Source: Gaertneriomyces semiglobifer (lineage: Eukaryota > Chytridiomycota > Chytridiomycetes > Spizellomycetales > Spizellomycetaceae). From it: DNA of 64,000 nucleotides. Numbering within the stretch: position 1 is the first letter of the stretch; each line of letters starts with the position of its first letter. The notes beneath the pieces were generated by a model that had not been told where the DNA came from, ran no database searches, and saw nothing but the letters and a program-made list of their open reading frames with translations. Positions 55,009 to 64,000 of this stretch are shown one piece after another. Made by a program: the position numbers and the translations under genes. The DNA lies in contig JAHLKF010000001.1 in the NCBI GenBank assembly GCA_025558075.1, forward strand, positions 1,054,001-1,118,000, in the 5' to 3' direction.

Positions 55009-58000
55009 CTACACCCCGGAGACAGGCTCATCCTTCACTTTCCCACCCAATAGTATGGCTGCATTACCTCCAAGACTGACGCGACTACCACTCGCGTCAC
55101 TTCCACTAGGGGTACTGCCAGTAGACGACCGCGGTGCGGTTGAAGAATTGCGTCTACTGAATGAGACGCTAAAGCGCCTCGATTCTTCCTTTGGCGGCGG
55201 TTGCTCGGTAACTGGCCATTCGTTCAAAAACTGATTTGATCGTCGACGCACTTCTTCCCGGAGAGTAGTGACCTCTTTGCGCAACTGCTCCAGTTGAGCT
55301 GTGTCTGCAATTTCCTCCTCCATGGAGCGAACAATGTCCCGCAAGAGCTGAGACTCGATAATCGCCTCGACAGAAGTACCACCACTATAAGCAAATCACA
55401 AAGTAAGCGCCCAGTATACAACAAACGGTGAGGCAAGCGAGGTGAACGTACAAAAATTTGCGCAACTTGTTCAGACGCTTCTGTCGATTTTCTTTTGTGA
55501 AATCAATATGTTTGCCCAAGGGCGGCAGGGTATCTGTATCTGTGGCGCTTTCAGACGCGGAAACAACACTATCCCTGTCATTACCGCTTCCACTAGGCGC
55601 AACAGGCGCGTCCGAAATCTGACTTAATGTATCAATCAGTTCAACCACATCCTGCGCGTTGCGCACAAGATATGTTAACCCTGCAAGACTCTTCGCGACA
55701 CACGCAACTCCCGGTTGATCAGATGGCACACTGGCAATCACTTGTTCACTTGGGGGCATGTCTCCTAGTAGCCGCTCCAGCTTCGTCGCTTTCTTCTGGA
55801 ACTGGCGTTTTTCTTCTTGGGTAAGCGGGCGCCGCGAAGGCGGAACTGAGGCACTAGCTGCTTGAGCCTCGGCCAAATGGTTGCTACCAATTCTGTGACC
55901 CATGATGTTTGAGAGTTTGTCAAGACGTTTTTTTTGTGCAGTTTTCGATTCTGCTTCACTGTCGGCTAAGGTATCAGAGGAGCCAATATTTATAGAACTC
56001 GCGTGAAACCCTGAACGTGGTAACGTCGGCACGGGCGACGAAGGCACATCCGGAATATTTCCCGTCGATTTGGCAGTGTGGAATGTCGGATTTGTAACGG
56101 CCTGCGAAATGGTGCGCTCGTCAAGCGAGTGCCCCAACATGTTCGATATCTTGTTTGTCCTTTTTCGAAGAATTCGACGCTGGTGAGGATCCAGGTCATT
56201 CGTGGTCTCCAACACCGGCAACAAAAGCTCTTCCTCTTCCGAACCGATAGAGCCAGTATCGGAGTCTCCAGCCGCTGTCAAACCAAGAGGAGAAGCCTTG
56301 TCCGGAACAAATATCTGCTGAACTCGCTTCTGCTGGCTGGGAAGCGCATTTCCAAAAAAAGTCTCAAGCTTTTCTTTCTTCTTCAACCGAACCGTCTTGC
56401 TACTAGGATCCTGTTCACTTACTACAGACTGCCGTTTGAGTACGTCCTCACATGAACCGCGCTCCTCAGGGAGCATTTTAGCAAGGTACGGCTCGGAGGC
56501 CGCGAAAATTTGTTGCTGGATCAGCTCTACAGACGGAAGCTCGCCAAAGAACTTCGCTAATTTGTTTTGCTTATGCATTCGCCTTTGCTTCTCTCCCCAG
56601 GTACTGCGATTGTCAACACTGAAGTATCCCTCCAAAATGCGATTCGCCATGGGAAAATACTGGGTCAAGGCACGTGCCAGTACAGTCTCCTTGAATTTCG
56701 ATGTTTTCGGAAAAGACTCCCGCTCCGCAATGGTGAGAGCCTTGTCACCAATGATCGCAGCAAGCTCTTGAGGAACATCCCCGTAGGACGCAGTCTCCAG
56801 TAATTGAACTATAGACCGCGCTTGCTCAACGTTGCTCGCGAAGCTGGCAGCAAATGTTCCCGTGACGCGGCCCCGAAGATACTCAAGGCGCTCTGATAGG
56901 CCACATCAGTAACACGCAAAAGCAAAGCCACAGTAACACCCACGTACCAGTCGTTTTCGCTTGCTGATACTGTTGCCATTTCGGGCTCCTCTCAAACCGC
57001 GAGAAGGAATGGCCTTTCAGCATTGCGTAAACTTGTTCCTGAGCCTCATCGTACGTCGTAACATCAGGTGTATCATCATTGGGTCGCGGTATGTCATTCC
57101 TGATCTCCGCCGGTATATTTAACTGTAACGGGGCATTCGCGGCTAGGTATGTCATATAGATATACTTGCCGTATAGAGTACGAATCTCGTCATCAAGTGA
57201 CTGAAATATTTCCACGTCCAGCCAGAACAATAGATTCTCGATAGTATATTCTTCAACGCAGAAATCTGAAAAGAAACGCAACGCAAATTTGTTTCGAAGA
57301 ATGGCTTGTAATCGGTCGTCGAGCGTAACAAGTGGCATATTGAAAGGCATAGCGCCGTAGCGCTCACGAAGTTCGCTTTGGGTATTGTGCTGAGTACGGA
57401 GATTTGAAGATCGCCTACGAGGTGTGGCCGGTATCGGTGGCTGGGCTGTGTTTGAGGTAGTCGTGGCAACAATGGCAGCAGATGGCGTCCGTCCTTCAGC
57501 TGACATAGGCTTTCCAAAGACTTCGCTCATTGACTCTTCCAGACTAACAGTGCTCTCAATCGCTGGCAGCTCCACAGAACGGTGACTCGGGCTTCCCGCA
57601 TCTTCACCGCCAGACGATAGTAATAATGCTTCCTCTTCTGCCGAAGCGGGATCCTCTTCAACAATGTGCATCGTACGATTAATGCTGTCACCTGATAAAA
57701 AGCGACAGCGTCAATACTGTAATGGCCAAGAAAGAAATGCTGGAAAGTATACCTTCAAAGGCGTTGATCACCGTAACAGTGTCAATGTAACCAAGCACAT
57801 CACCAACCACATCATCAAACTTTAGGGCTAGCATCCCTGAGTTGTATACCTGACCAATCTGCAAGGGGTCCCTTTGAGGTCGATTCGTTCCAGCGGGAGA
57901 CTGTTTTGGCGGCTCTTCATGCATGAAGTACTTATAAGCATACTGTGTTTCTGCCATTTTCGCCAGGTGCTCAATCGTCTGTTGTCGGTCGACCATAATC

Positions 58001-58344
58001 TCTAGAGAAACGTCCTGATCTGACACGATGACATTTATCTTTGAGAACTCTTGAATGTGGGCGGATATACGATGCTGCTGCTTGCTCATAACCCGAGCTA
58101 TTCGAATCCGACGCTCGGAGGCGGTATCGTCGGCATTTTGAGATAAGGGCGACGTTTCGTGATAACTCGAATGCCGGAAAGACGGCTGAGAGGGTGAAGC
58201 GGGTGCAGTCCATTGCGACTCCTCCGAGTTGGAATCGCCAGATGAAGCTCCCGTCAGACCCCAAGTGCGATCCGCGGCGTTGTAAGAGAAGGATGGCGCT
58301 CGGGTGGACCTAACACGAACGCTGTTTGGGCTGTCGTGAGACAT
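55009..58344 (-). CDS. Large RGS-domain protein with six KLxxxxG repeats
   Basis: Four exons leftward: 58344-57753, 57691-56948, 56892-55452, 55384-55009; 1050 residues; introns 61, 55 and 67 nt. Residues about 70-200 hold a conserved-looking block (MLALKFDDVVGDVLGYIDTVTVINAFEG) of unknown identity. The RGS domain lies at about 300-440 (LQAILRNKFALRFFSDFCVEEYTIENLLFWLDVE, then AQEQVYAMLKGHSFSRFERSPKW). From about 555 to 930 a short motif of the form KLxxxxGxxP occurs six times: KLAKFFGELPS, KLETFFGNALPS, KISNMLGHSLDE, KLSNIMGHRIGS, KLERLLGDMPPS, KLRKFFGGTSVE. The last spans an exon junction. A coiled coil and Ser-rich tail end the protein. RGS domains speed GTP hydrolysis by G-alpha; the repeats may bind a partner. 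Confidence 0.85.
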
Positions 58345-59046
58345 TGCACGTCATGTACCAGCTCGTGCTGGCGACGAAAAGTCAGACGTCCGTCGATGGA
58401 CCGTTGAGGTGTAAATAATGGGCGAGCAAAGTGAGGGAAGCAATCGAGTGGCTAGCCGCCATTGTCGTGGGCGATTTAATCAATTCCATTCAAATCGCTG
58501 AAAATAGCAACACAATAGGGGTTCGGAGAGTCGCAAGGCTTAGAGAAAGGTACCTCGATCACGATAACGTTTAAATTTAAGTTTCCGTGCTGTGAGGATC
58601 GATGTCCTGCCATTCGCGCGATGCCTATTGTATCGCGCACCGTCATCCAAAGATATTTGCGAGCCTTTATCTTCTTCTTTCCAAGAGCCATTGTCCACAC
58701 ACGGATGAAGCGTTCCACATATCTTCAACCCATGCATCTCTCGAGTGATGCAATCCAATTCAGAACAGCGGGTTCTCGTATAGTCGAACGTAGGCGGCCT
58801 GCGCTCCGGCCTCCAGATAAGGTATCCTGCCAACTTTAAAGGCGGGGAAAATCCCCTACGCTTTGCTTAGTCAGACAATGCACGTGACCAGCGCGACTCG
58901 ATTCGATTGGTGGGCTCTTTTCAACGCCCAATTGCGCGGATATAAAAAGGAGGCACTCGTCCTGGGCCCCTCCCACGCATTTAACCAAATCGTTGCACAA
59001 TTCCAAACTTGCAAACGTTATTTTATTATACTTTTCTTTGTAAACA
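58345..59046. other. Divergent intergenic region, RGS / RRM genes
   Basis: 702 bp between divergent starts. A TATA-like ATATAAAAAG lies at 58940-58949, about 100 bp upstream of the RRM gene start. No gene is supported. Confidence 0.45.
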
Positions 59047-60050
59047 ATGAGTGCCAAAGTTTTTGTCGGTGGCCTTGCTTGGGAGACTACAAATGACTCT
59101 CTTCGCAGTGCGTTTGAGAAGTATGGAGAGGTATGTACTGGACATGATTGCTTTTATATATGTGGTCGTGTCTAAGTAAATGTGTATCTTTTCCTTTCTG
59201 CAGGTTACCGATGCATATGTTATCCAAGACCGTGACACAGGTTCATACTCGTTCCTATGATAATTGAGTTGCCGTTCTGTTTCTGCGTTCGTTTCCCTAT
59301 CGCTTTTACTTTGAGCGATACTTGACGATGGACATTTCCGTATGCGCGGGTCCTTGCTGCTCTGTGCCACATCATATTTGCCTAAAGTGGAATTTGTTGG
59401 CGATTCGGTGAATTCGGGCCGTAATGCGACTTTGCTGCGGATGAGGACCAGTTTCGTGGAGGATCCACCCTTGGAATCCCCTAGAGTTGCGCATTGAGAG
59501 GATCTGTGACAGAAAAGCGTGGTGCCCAGTTGACAAGATGTGAGCACATGACGTACGAACCGAGATCATAGAGTTGCCGCCTGTTGCATGTGGTTCCCGC
59601 AGTGCCGTTTGTTTCATGAGTTCACACTGTTCCACCCCACTTGTTCCCGTTGTATCCGCATATTCAGGACGTTCTCGGGGATTCGGTTTCGTTACTTTCG
59701 CCGACGAACAAAACGCCAAGGACGCCGTCGAAGGTCTGAAGGACTTTGAGCTCGATGGCCGCCCGATTCGTGTAGATATTGCCAACGACCGCCCTCCCCG
59801 CGACCGCGAATCGTCCCGTGGATCTTTCCAACGCCGGGACCGCGATGATTACGGTAATGGCGGCGGTCGCAGGTCATACGGTGGTGACCGTGATGGTGGC
59901 CGTGGCGGTGGTGATCGTTACTCCAAGGAAGACCGTGGTGGCTCTCGTAGTTACGGCCGGGATCGTGATGAAGGCCGGTCCCGCGCACGTCCCTACGAAA
60001 GACGCGATGACAAGGAATCTCGTGGTTCCAGCCGTCGTGAGGAATATTAG
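59047..60050 (+). CDS. Glycine-rich RNA-binding protein (single RRM)
   Basis: Three exons: 59047-59130, 59204-59240, 59668-60050; 167 residues. Intron 1 is 73 nt; intron 2 is 427 nt, by far the longest in the window, with a weak GTTCAT donor. Splicing yields [52 protein letters not shown] in pieces: RNP2 is KVFVGGL and RNP1 is RGFGFVTF. The C-terminal half is Arg/Gly/Asp/Tyr-rich (GDRDGGRGGGDRYSKEDRGG), likely disordered and phase-separating. Plant GRP7, animal CIRBP and RBM3 share the layout and often regulate their own splicing. It likely binds mRNA in nucleus and cytoplasm. Confidence 0.92.
59241..59667 (+). other. Unusually long intron 2 of the RRM gene
   Basis: 427 nt against 52-145 nt for every other intron placed here. 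The donor GTTCAT is weak, and the acceptor is TATTCAG. I could not find a clear C/D or H/ACA box set, nor a conserved frame. An alternative or poison exon inside it is possible. Confidence 0.6.
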
Positions 60051-61053
60051 ATTTACAGTGTAGGGATTCGTCACCGGCCGCGCTGGATATAATGGAAGGA
60101 CCACACTGCTTCGAAAAAGAAAAGAGCAACGTTGGGCTGGAGGTGCCACTTCGACCAACATTATTTTAATTGTATTGTATTATTCGCCCCTGCACCTTTG
60201 CGTTCTTTACTATCCTATTGCGTGTGTTTCTGCGATTCCTTCACCAACCGGGTGCACTGACCTTTGGTTCTTCGCGAAGACGCATCCTGCAGAAATCCAC
60301 AGGAGCAGTGCAAGGAAAGCGGGAGAGGGTTGTACTGAGTGCTTTTCTCAACTCCAATGATCCATCGAAACAATCGAAAAAACGTAATCCTTTGGACTGG
60401 GCATGGGTAGCCGTCAACTTGCGTCACCAACACATTCTCCGTCTTCTCCATTCTGCATTCTTGCCCAAGAAGGAGCGCAAGGAGGAAAGACGCCCGCAAC
60501 TCACTATATACTACGGCGCGCATGGCTGTGCCACGTCCAAGTGACTCGACATGATTACGTACGTGGACCTCTCTCACCGAGAACCCTAACCCTTAAGAGC
60601 AACCGCACGGATAAATGGCAGCCCTAACCCTACACTAATGAAGGGGTCTTATCTGGGGTGACACGCGATTGCGGATCTAAGCTTACCTAATCCATCCCCG
60701 GTCCGTTCTCGTCGGCTGCTGTTATCTCATCTCTGCTGCGTTGTTTTTGGAGGGGGTTTCCTTCTTTTGCTTAACGATGAATAGCCAGCGGTGTGAGTGA
60801 GTGTATGTGTGTGGGAGTGAGTGTATTGCTTGGCCAAGGCAGATGAAAGTAAAGCAAAGGCGGCAGAGGGAGTGCCGGGGATGCCATAAATACCTGCTCC
60901 TTGATCTGCATTCCCCTCCCCGCCGCCTTGCTGTCGGCCGCCTTTAAGGTTTCTCTCCATCTATCCTCACGAACGTGAAAGTGGGTGGTGACGGTGTGAA
61001 GGCGTGTTCACTACTCTCATTGTTCATTGGGGCTCTGATACTACACTTTCATA
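60051..61053. other. Intergenic region with telomere-like motifs and a GT-rich tract
   Basis: 1 kb between the RRM gene stop and the ammonium transporter. Two CCCTAACCC motifs lie at about 60584-60592 and 60621-60629. A GTGA/GTGT-rich tract covers about 60790-60830. The short frames here have no family likeness. Confidence 0.5.
60582..60632. promoter_or_regulatory. Two telobox-like CCCTAACCC motifs
   Basis: AACCCTAACCC at about 60582-60592 and CCCTAACCCTA at about 60621-60631, about 420-470 bp upstream of the ammonium transporter ATG. They equal two short tracts of the TTAGGG telomere unit. Such boxes can be bound by Tbf1/TRF-like Myb proteins in promoters; here that is only an inference. 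Confidence 0.35.
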
Positions 61054-62783
61054 ATGCTCGACACTACAAGCATAGATATGCTGGCGACAGCGTCAAAGTT
61101 GTTCGCTCGTCAGGATGAACCAGAGGCGTTGTCTGATCCGTCTGCTAATGCCTTTGTCATGCTATGTGCAGCACTGGTGCTCATCATGCTTCCAGGACTG
61201 GGTTACTTTTACTCTGGTCTGAGCCATCACAAGAACGCCCTGGTGTTTTTGCACTTGTGTATGCTCTCCATTGCAATTGTGTCCATGCAGTGGTTTTTGT
61301 GGTTAGTTGCTCATGTGCATGTCCGGACAGACGCAATTCTCATTTCTCACTTGATATTCACATTTGATGTGCTTAGGGGATTCTCATTGGCCTTTTCGCC
61401 AACCGGAGGGCCTATGATTGGAAACGGCCACTTTGCGGGAATGAGAAATGGAGGCGGCGAAACGTATCCAGGAACTACTATCTCCGTACCCGTCTTCGCG
61501 TTCTTTCAAGTCCTCTTCTCTGCGTTAACGACTGCACTGCCGTTTGGATCTGCTTCCGATCGTACACGGATTTTACCATCTATGCTTTATATGGTTGTAT
61601 GGGCAACTGTGGTCTACGACTTCATCGCGTACTGGGTATGGGCACCCAACGGTTGGTTAAAGGCGCGTGGATACCTCGACTTTGCTGGAGGATGTCCTGT
61701 GGAAGTAGCTTCAGGATTTGCCGGTCTCGCGTTCGCGCTCTATATGGGACCTCGCCGCACGCGGCCTGCGGAGGAGAAACCGCACAATGTTGGATACGTT
61801 GTGCTTGGCACTGCACTTCTGTGGTTTGGATGGCTAGGGTTTAACAGTGGATCCACACTCGTGGCCGATCGTCGGGCGGGAATGTGCATGCTCGTAACCA
61901 ACTTGGCAGCGTCTGCTGGTGGACTGGCATGGATGTTCTGTGATTATCTCCACAATGGTCATAAATACTCCGCGGTAGGGTTCTGTGTCGGCGCTGTTGC
62001 TGGACTTGTAGCCATCACTCCCGCTTGCGGTTTTGTGGAGCCTTGGGCTGGTGTTGTTATTGGACTTGTCGCGGGAGTGGTTTGCCGTTATGTTGCAGAC
62101 TACAATCGGACAAAAGGACGCATCGACGATACTCTGGATGTCTTTGCTGTTCACGGTAAGAGGACTTGTCCGTTTGTGGATCACAGTTGAGAGTCTAACG
62201 TTTCACTCTTGATTCAGGCGTCGGCGGCGTCATTGGAAACATCTTGACTGGTGTTTTTGCCACTTCTCAAATAATTGGTTTAGATGCTCCCGGCGTCACG
62301 GGTGGATGGTTGGATGGCAATTGGAAACAAATAGGGATCCAGATTTATGCGACAATTGTTTGCGGAGCTTGGTCATTCATTGTGACGTATCTCACCTTCT
62401 GGGTGATGGACAAGATCCCGGGTCTGCATTTACGAGTGAAAGAAACGCATGAGACGCTCGGGTTGGACCTCGCCCAGCTTGGCGAGTACGCATATAACTA
62501 TCACCGTGCTGAGGAAGGACATCAGCCGTCTAGTAATCCGTTGTTGGGCCTTCCGATTGGCGAGGCTGTGGCCGATCCGACATCAGGATACCCTCCGCAA
62601 GCAACGGCAGAGCCGATGGATGCCATCGACAAACGCAGTGTAGCAAACCCGACAGTCACGGAAATGCAGCTAGCAGGGGCCAACCCGCGGTTACCGTCTA
62701 GAGCGGATAACTCGAGCCTCTCGCCGTTGGATGAGATTACCGTTATGCCAATTGCCAATGGTGGGCAAATCAATGGGCGCTGA
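61054..62783 (+). CDS. Ammonium transporter, Amt/Mep family
   Basis: Three exons: 61054-61301, 61377-62155, 62218-62783; 530 residues; introns 75 and 62 nt. The first intron is a multiple of three without a stop and would read through; splicing restores QWFLWGFSLAFSPTGGPMIGN. Eleven membrane segments are expected; seen are FVMLCAALVLIMLPGLGYFYSG, VFAFFQVLFSALTTALPFGS, YVVLGTALLWFGWLGFNSGS and others. The signature DDTLDVFAVHGVGGVIGN holds the second twin-His (His342). The first twin-His position is Glu192 (CPVEVASG where VVHISSG is usual), as in yeast Mep1 and Mep3 rather than Mep2. The C-terminal tail has the regulatory helix (ETHETLGLDLAQLGEYAY). It imports ammonium at the plasma membrane. 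Confidence 0.95.
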
Positions 62784-63125
62784 AAAGTGCGACGCTGGGG
62801 ATACCCTTTTTTGCCCTGCGTGGACGGTACTAATTTAAACAGACGCAGCAGTGCCTTGCGTCTATCTGATCCGACATGCCGCAGTTGATCGCCTGCTTCG
62901 GGGCAACCAAAATGTACATGTGCCGCCCATATCTATTTTCTATCTATATATACATATTTTTTGTTTGGCCCTCACACTTTTGACCAAAACGTAATGAGCC
63001 TTTTGACAGCGCGCGTGCTTTGTTCTCAAGCTCGACTGTGAAATTCTTCCATGCGCCAGCATCACATTCCTTTTGTAGGTTGTACCGTAAGGAATTAGTT
63101 TGCAACCGTGGCTCTAGTACGACCA
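62784..63125. other. Intergenic region
   Basis: 342 bp between the ammonium transporter and the STRIP gene, both plus strand. Positions 62937-62960 are AT-rich (tatctatatatacatattttt). No gene. Confidence 0.45.
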
Positions 63126-64000
63126 TCGATGGTGGTGGAGCGGAAGCCCCTACAGCTCCCACCACCCGTCATCTTCTCCCCCAGACCGGTTCACACCACT
63201 TTGGGAAACGCACATATACCTCCGCCTGTGCGGTTACCTCCGACTCCACCACCGCCGCCGTTTGATCCTACCATCCCACTTCCGACCGCGAAGGAGGTCT
63301 TCGCGTCGTTGCAGGATGAGAGCGTGGGTGATCTCGAAACGAACGGGCATGCGGATAAGGGAAGTTCCAAAGAGCTCGACTCGAGCTCTAAAGAAGATTC
63401 GTATGAGGATCCAATGGAATCGTTTATGAAGCCAAGTCTTGTTGAACTGCGAGCAAAGTTGAAGCGCGCACGTACAGAGCAGGGTTCCAAAAAGGTGGGT
63501 AGCAGCAGGGTCGCTTTAGTGCGGCCACTGTCAAGAACTCTGATTATCGTTTCGCCGTTCTCCTGCGTTCCCCCCCGCAGAACACTCAGACGCCTCAGTA
63601 TGACTTCGTCTATGCTGATAGAGATACCTTTGAGAATGAGTTGAACGAGTTCTACAGCTTCCAGGATCAAGGTTTTATTAAAGATGGGCGGGACCTGTTT
63701 CATGCGTCGTTCTGTGGAGGTAAGAGCATCACTGTGCATGTCGCTGCGCTACAGTTCTAAAGAGTTCGTCAATGAGTAGCATGGAATACGGCCACGAACG
63801 AGTCGAAAGCGACATATGTCCGTGCACAACTCGATCGGCTTGAGTTGAGAGATGCAGAAGAGCGCGAACGAGCAGCCAAACAGTTACTGTATATCGCGCA
63901 AGGTGTTTTCCTCGAAACGACCACTAAGCAGACGCATATTGAGAGTATAAGGGCCAATTGCAAGCTGTTGATGGAGTTGGGCGCCTTGGAGTACTTTTTT
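63126..64000 (+). CDS. STRIP1/Far11-like STRIPAK subunit, 3' truncated by window edge
   Basis: Three visible exons: 63126-63494, 63581-63719, 63780 to the window end; about 243 residues so far. Introns are 86 and 60 nt. A Pro-rich, acidic N-terminus (PPPVRLPPTPPPPPFDP) is followed by FVYADRDTFENELNEFYSF, which matches the N1221 domain start of STRIP/Far11 (FVYxDxDxxxxEIxEFYSY). The third exon encodes WNTATNESKATYVRAQLDRLELRD, LLYIAQGVFLETTTKQTHIE and NCKLLMELGALEYF, again following STRIP (LLYIAQGTYGEC, NCFLLYEAGG). In STRIPAK it scaffolds PP2A against GCK-type kinases acting on Mob/NDR. The rest lies beyond the window. ATG 63126 was chosen; a GTG-started frame upstream is unlikely. Confidence 0.8.

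Noticed and set aside
59026..59547. Antisense open frame of 173 codons across the RRM gene start and its long intron
   Set aside because: It overlaps the conserved RRM exons on the opposite strand, has no family likeness, and would need a second gene in the same DNA.
60790..60830. GT-rich tract as possible Z-DNA or transposon end
   Set aside because: No terminal inverted repeats, target duplications or transposase nearby; a simple low-complexity tract explains it.
1..64000. CRISPR arrays, insertion sequences, retrotransposon genes
   Set aside because: No regularly spaced repeats, integrase, reverse transcriptase or transposase frame was seen on either strand.

Overview
The window reads as nuclear DNA of a gene-dense eukaryote with short introns: about 31 protein genes in 64 kb, most introns 52-118 nt with GTAAGT/GTATGT donors and occasional TACTAAC-type branch points. 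The core gene set is fungal: saccharopine dehydrogenase of the aminoadipate lysine pathway, Edc3, an NDR/Cot-1 kinase, Bmt2, Sup35 with a Q/N/Y-rich head, a Mep-type ammonium transporter and a Bem1-like SH3-PX protein. Alongside these are genes usually linked to animals or flagellated lineages: vinculin, a PDE9-type phosphodiesterase, a PPP1R36-like axonemal protein, a Siva-like zinc protein and an EF-hand proline dehydrogenase. The mixture suggests a zoosporic early-diverging fungus (chytrid-like). That placement is an inference; no rRNA, tRNA or organellar marker is present.

Layout. 1-5.9 kb: vinculin C-terminal part (cut by the left edge), Bmt2 on the minus strand, SH3-PX protein. 6.5-17.3 kb: five-exon P-type cation ATPase, Sup35/eRF3, aldo-keto reductase with a GC-AG intron, PDE9-like enzyme, all plus strand. 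17.7-21.5 kb minus strand: doubtful small gene, PPP1R36-like gene, Rab5. 22.4-24.9 kb: hormone-sensitive-lipase-type hydrolase. 25.4-32.9 kb minus strand: MFS transporter, Uls1-type SNF2/RING translocase with SUMO- and ubiquitin-binding motifs, secreted type I membrane protein. 34.8-43.1 kb: EF-hand proline dehydrogenase, unknown membrane protein, acyl-CoA-binding protein, Edc3, VIT1/Ccc1 transporter. 43.4-49.6 kb: Siva-like gene, small ORF, eight-cysteine secreted protein, NDR kinase, unknown protein, F-box protein. 49.9-58.3 kb: Lys9, Mad1, small ORF, RGS protein with a six-fold short repeat. 59.0-64.0 kb: RRM glycine-rich RNA-binding protein with one unusually long intron, ammonium transporter, and the start of a STRIP/Far11 gene cut by the right edge.

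There is no operon logic; neighbours are functionally mixed. Loose themes are mRNA fate (Sup35, Edc3, RRM protein), signalling (PDE9, RGS, NDR kinase, STRIP, Rab5) and nitrogen/amino-acid metabolism (Mep, Pro dehydrogenase, Lys9). No mobile elements, CRISPR arrays or RNA genes were recognised. I see no self-contained new multi-gene system. The strongest leads are unusual architectures: the SIM-MIU arrays in the Uls1-type protein, the repeated KLxxxxG motif in the RGS protein, the extra N-terminal domain of the ATPase, the Sup35 head, and the metazoan-type genes in a fungal background. Exon boundaries were built by hand from splice signals, reading frame and remembered family sequences; no alignment was run.
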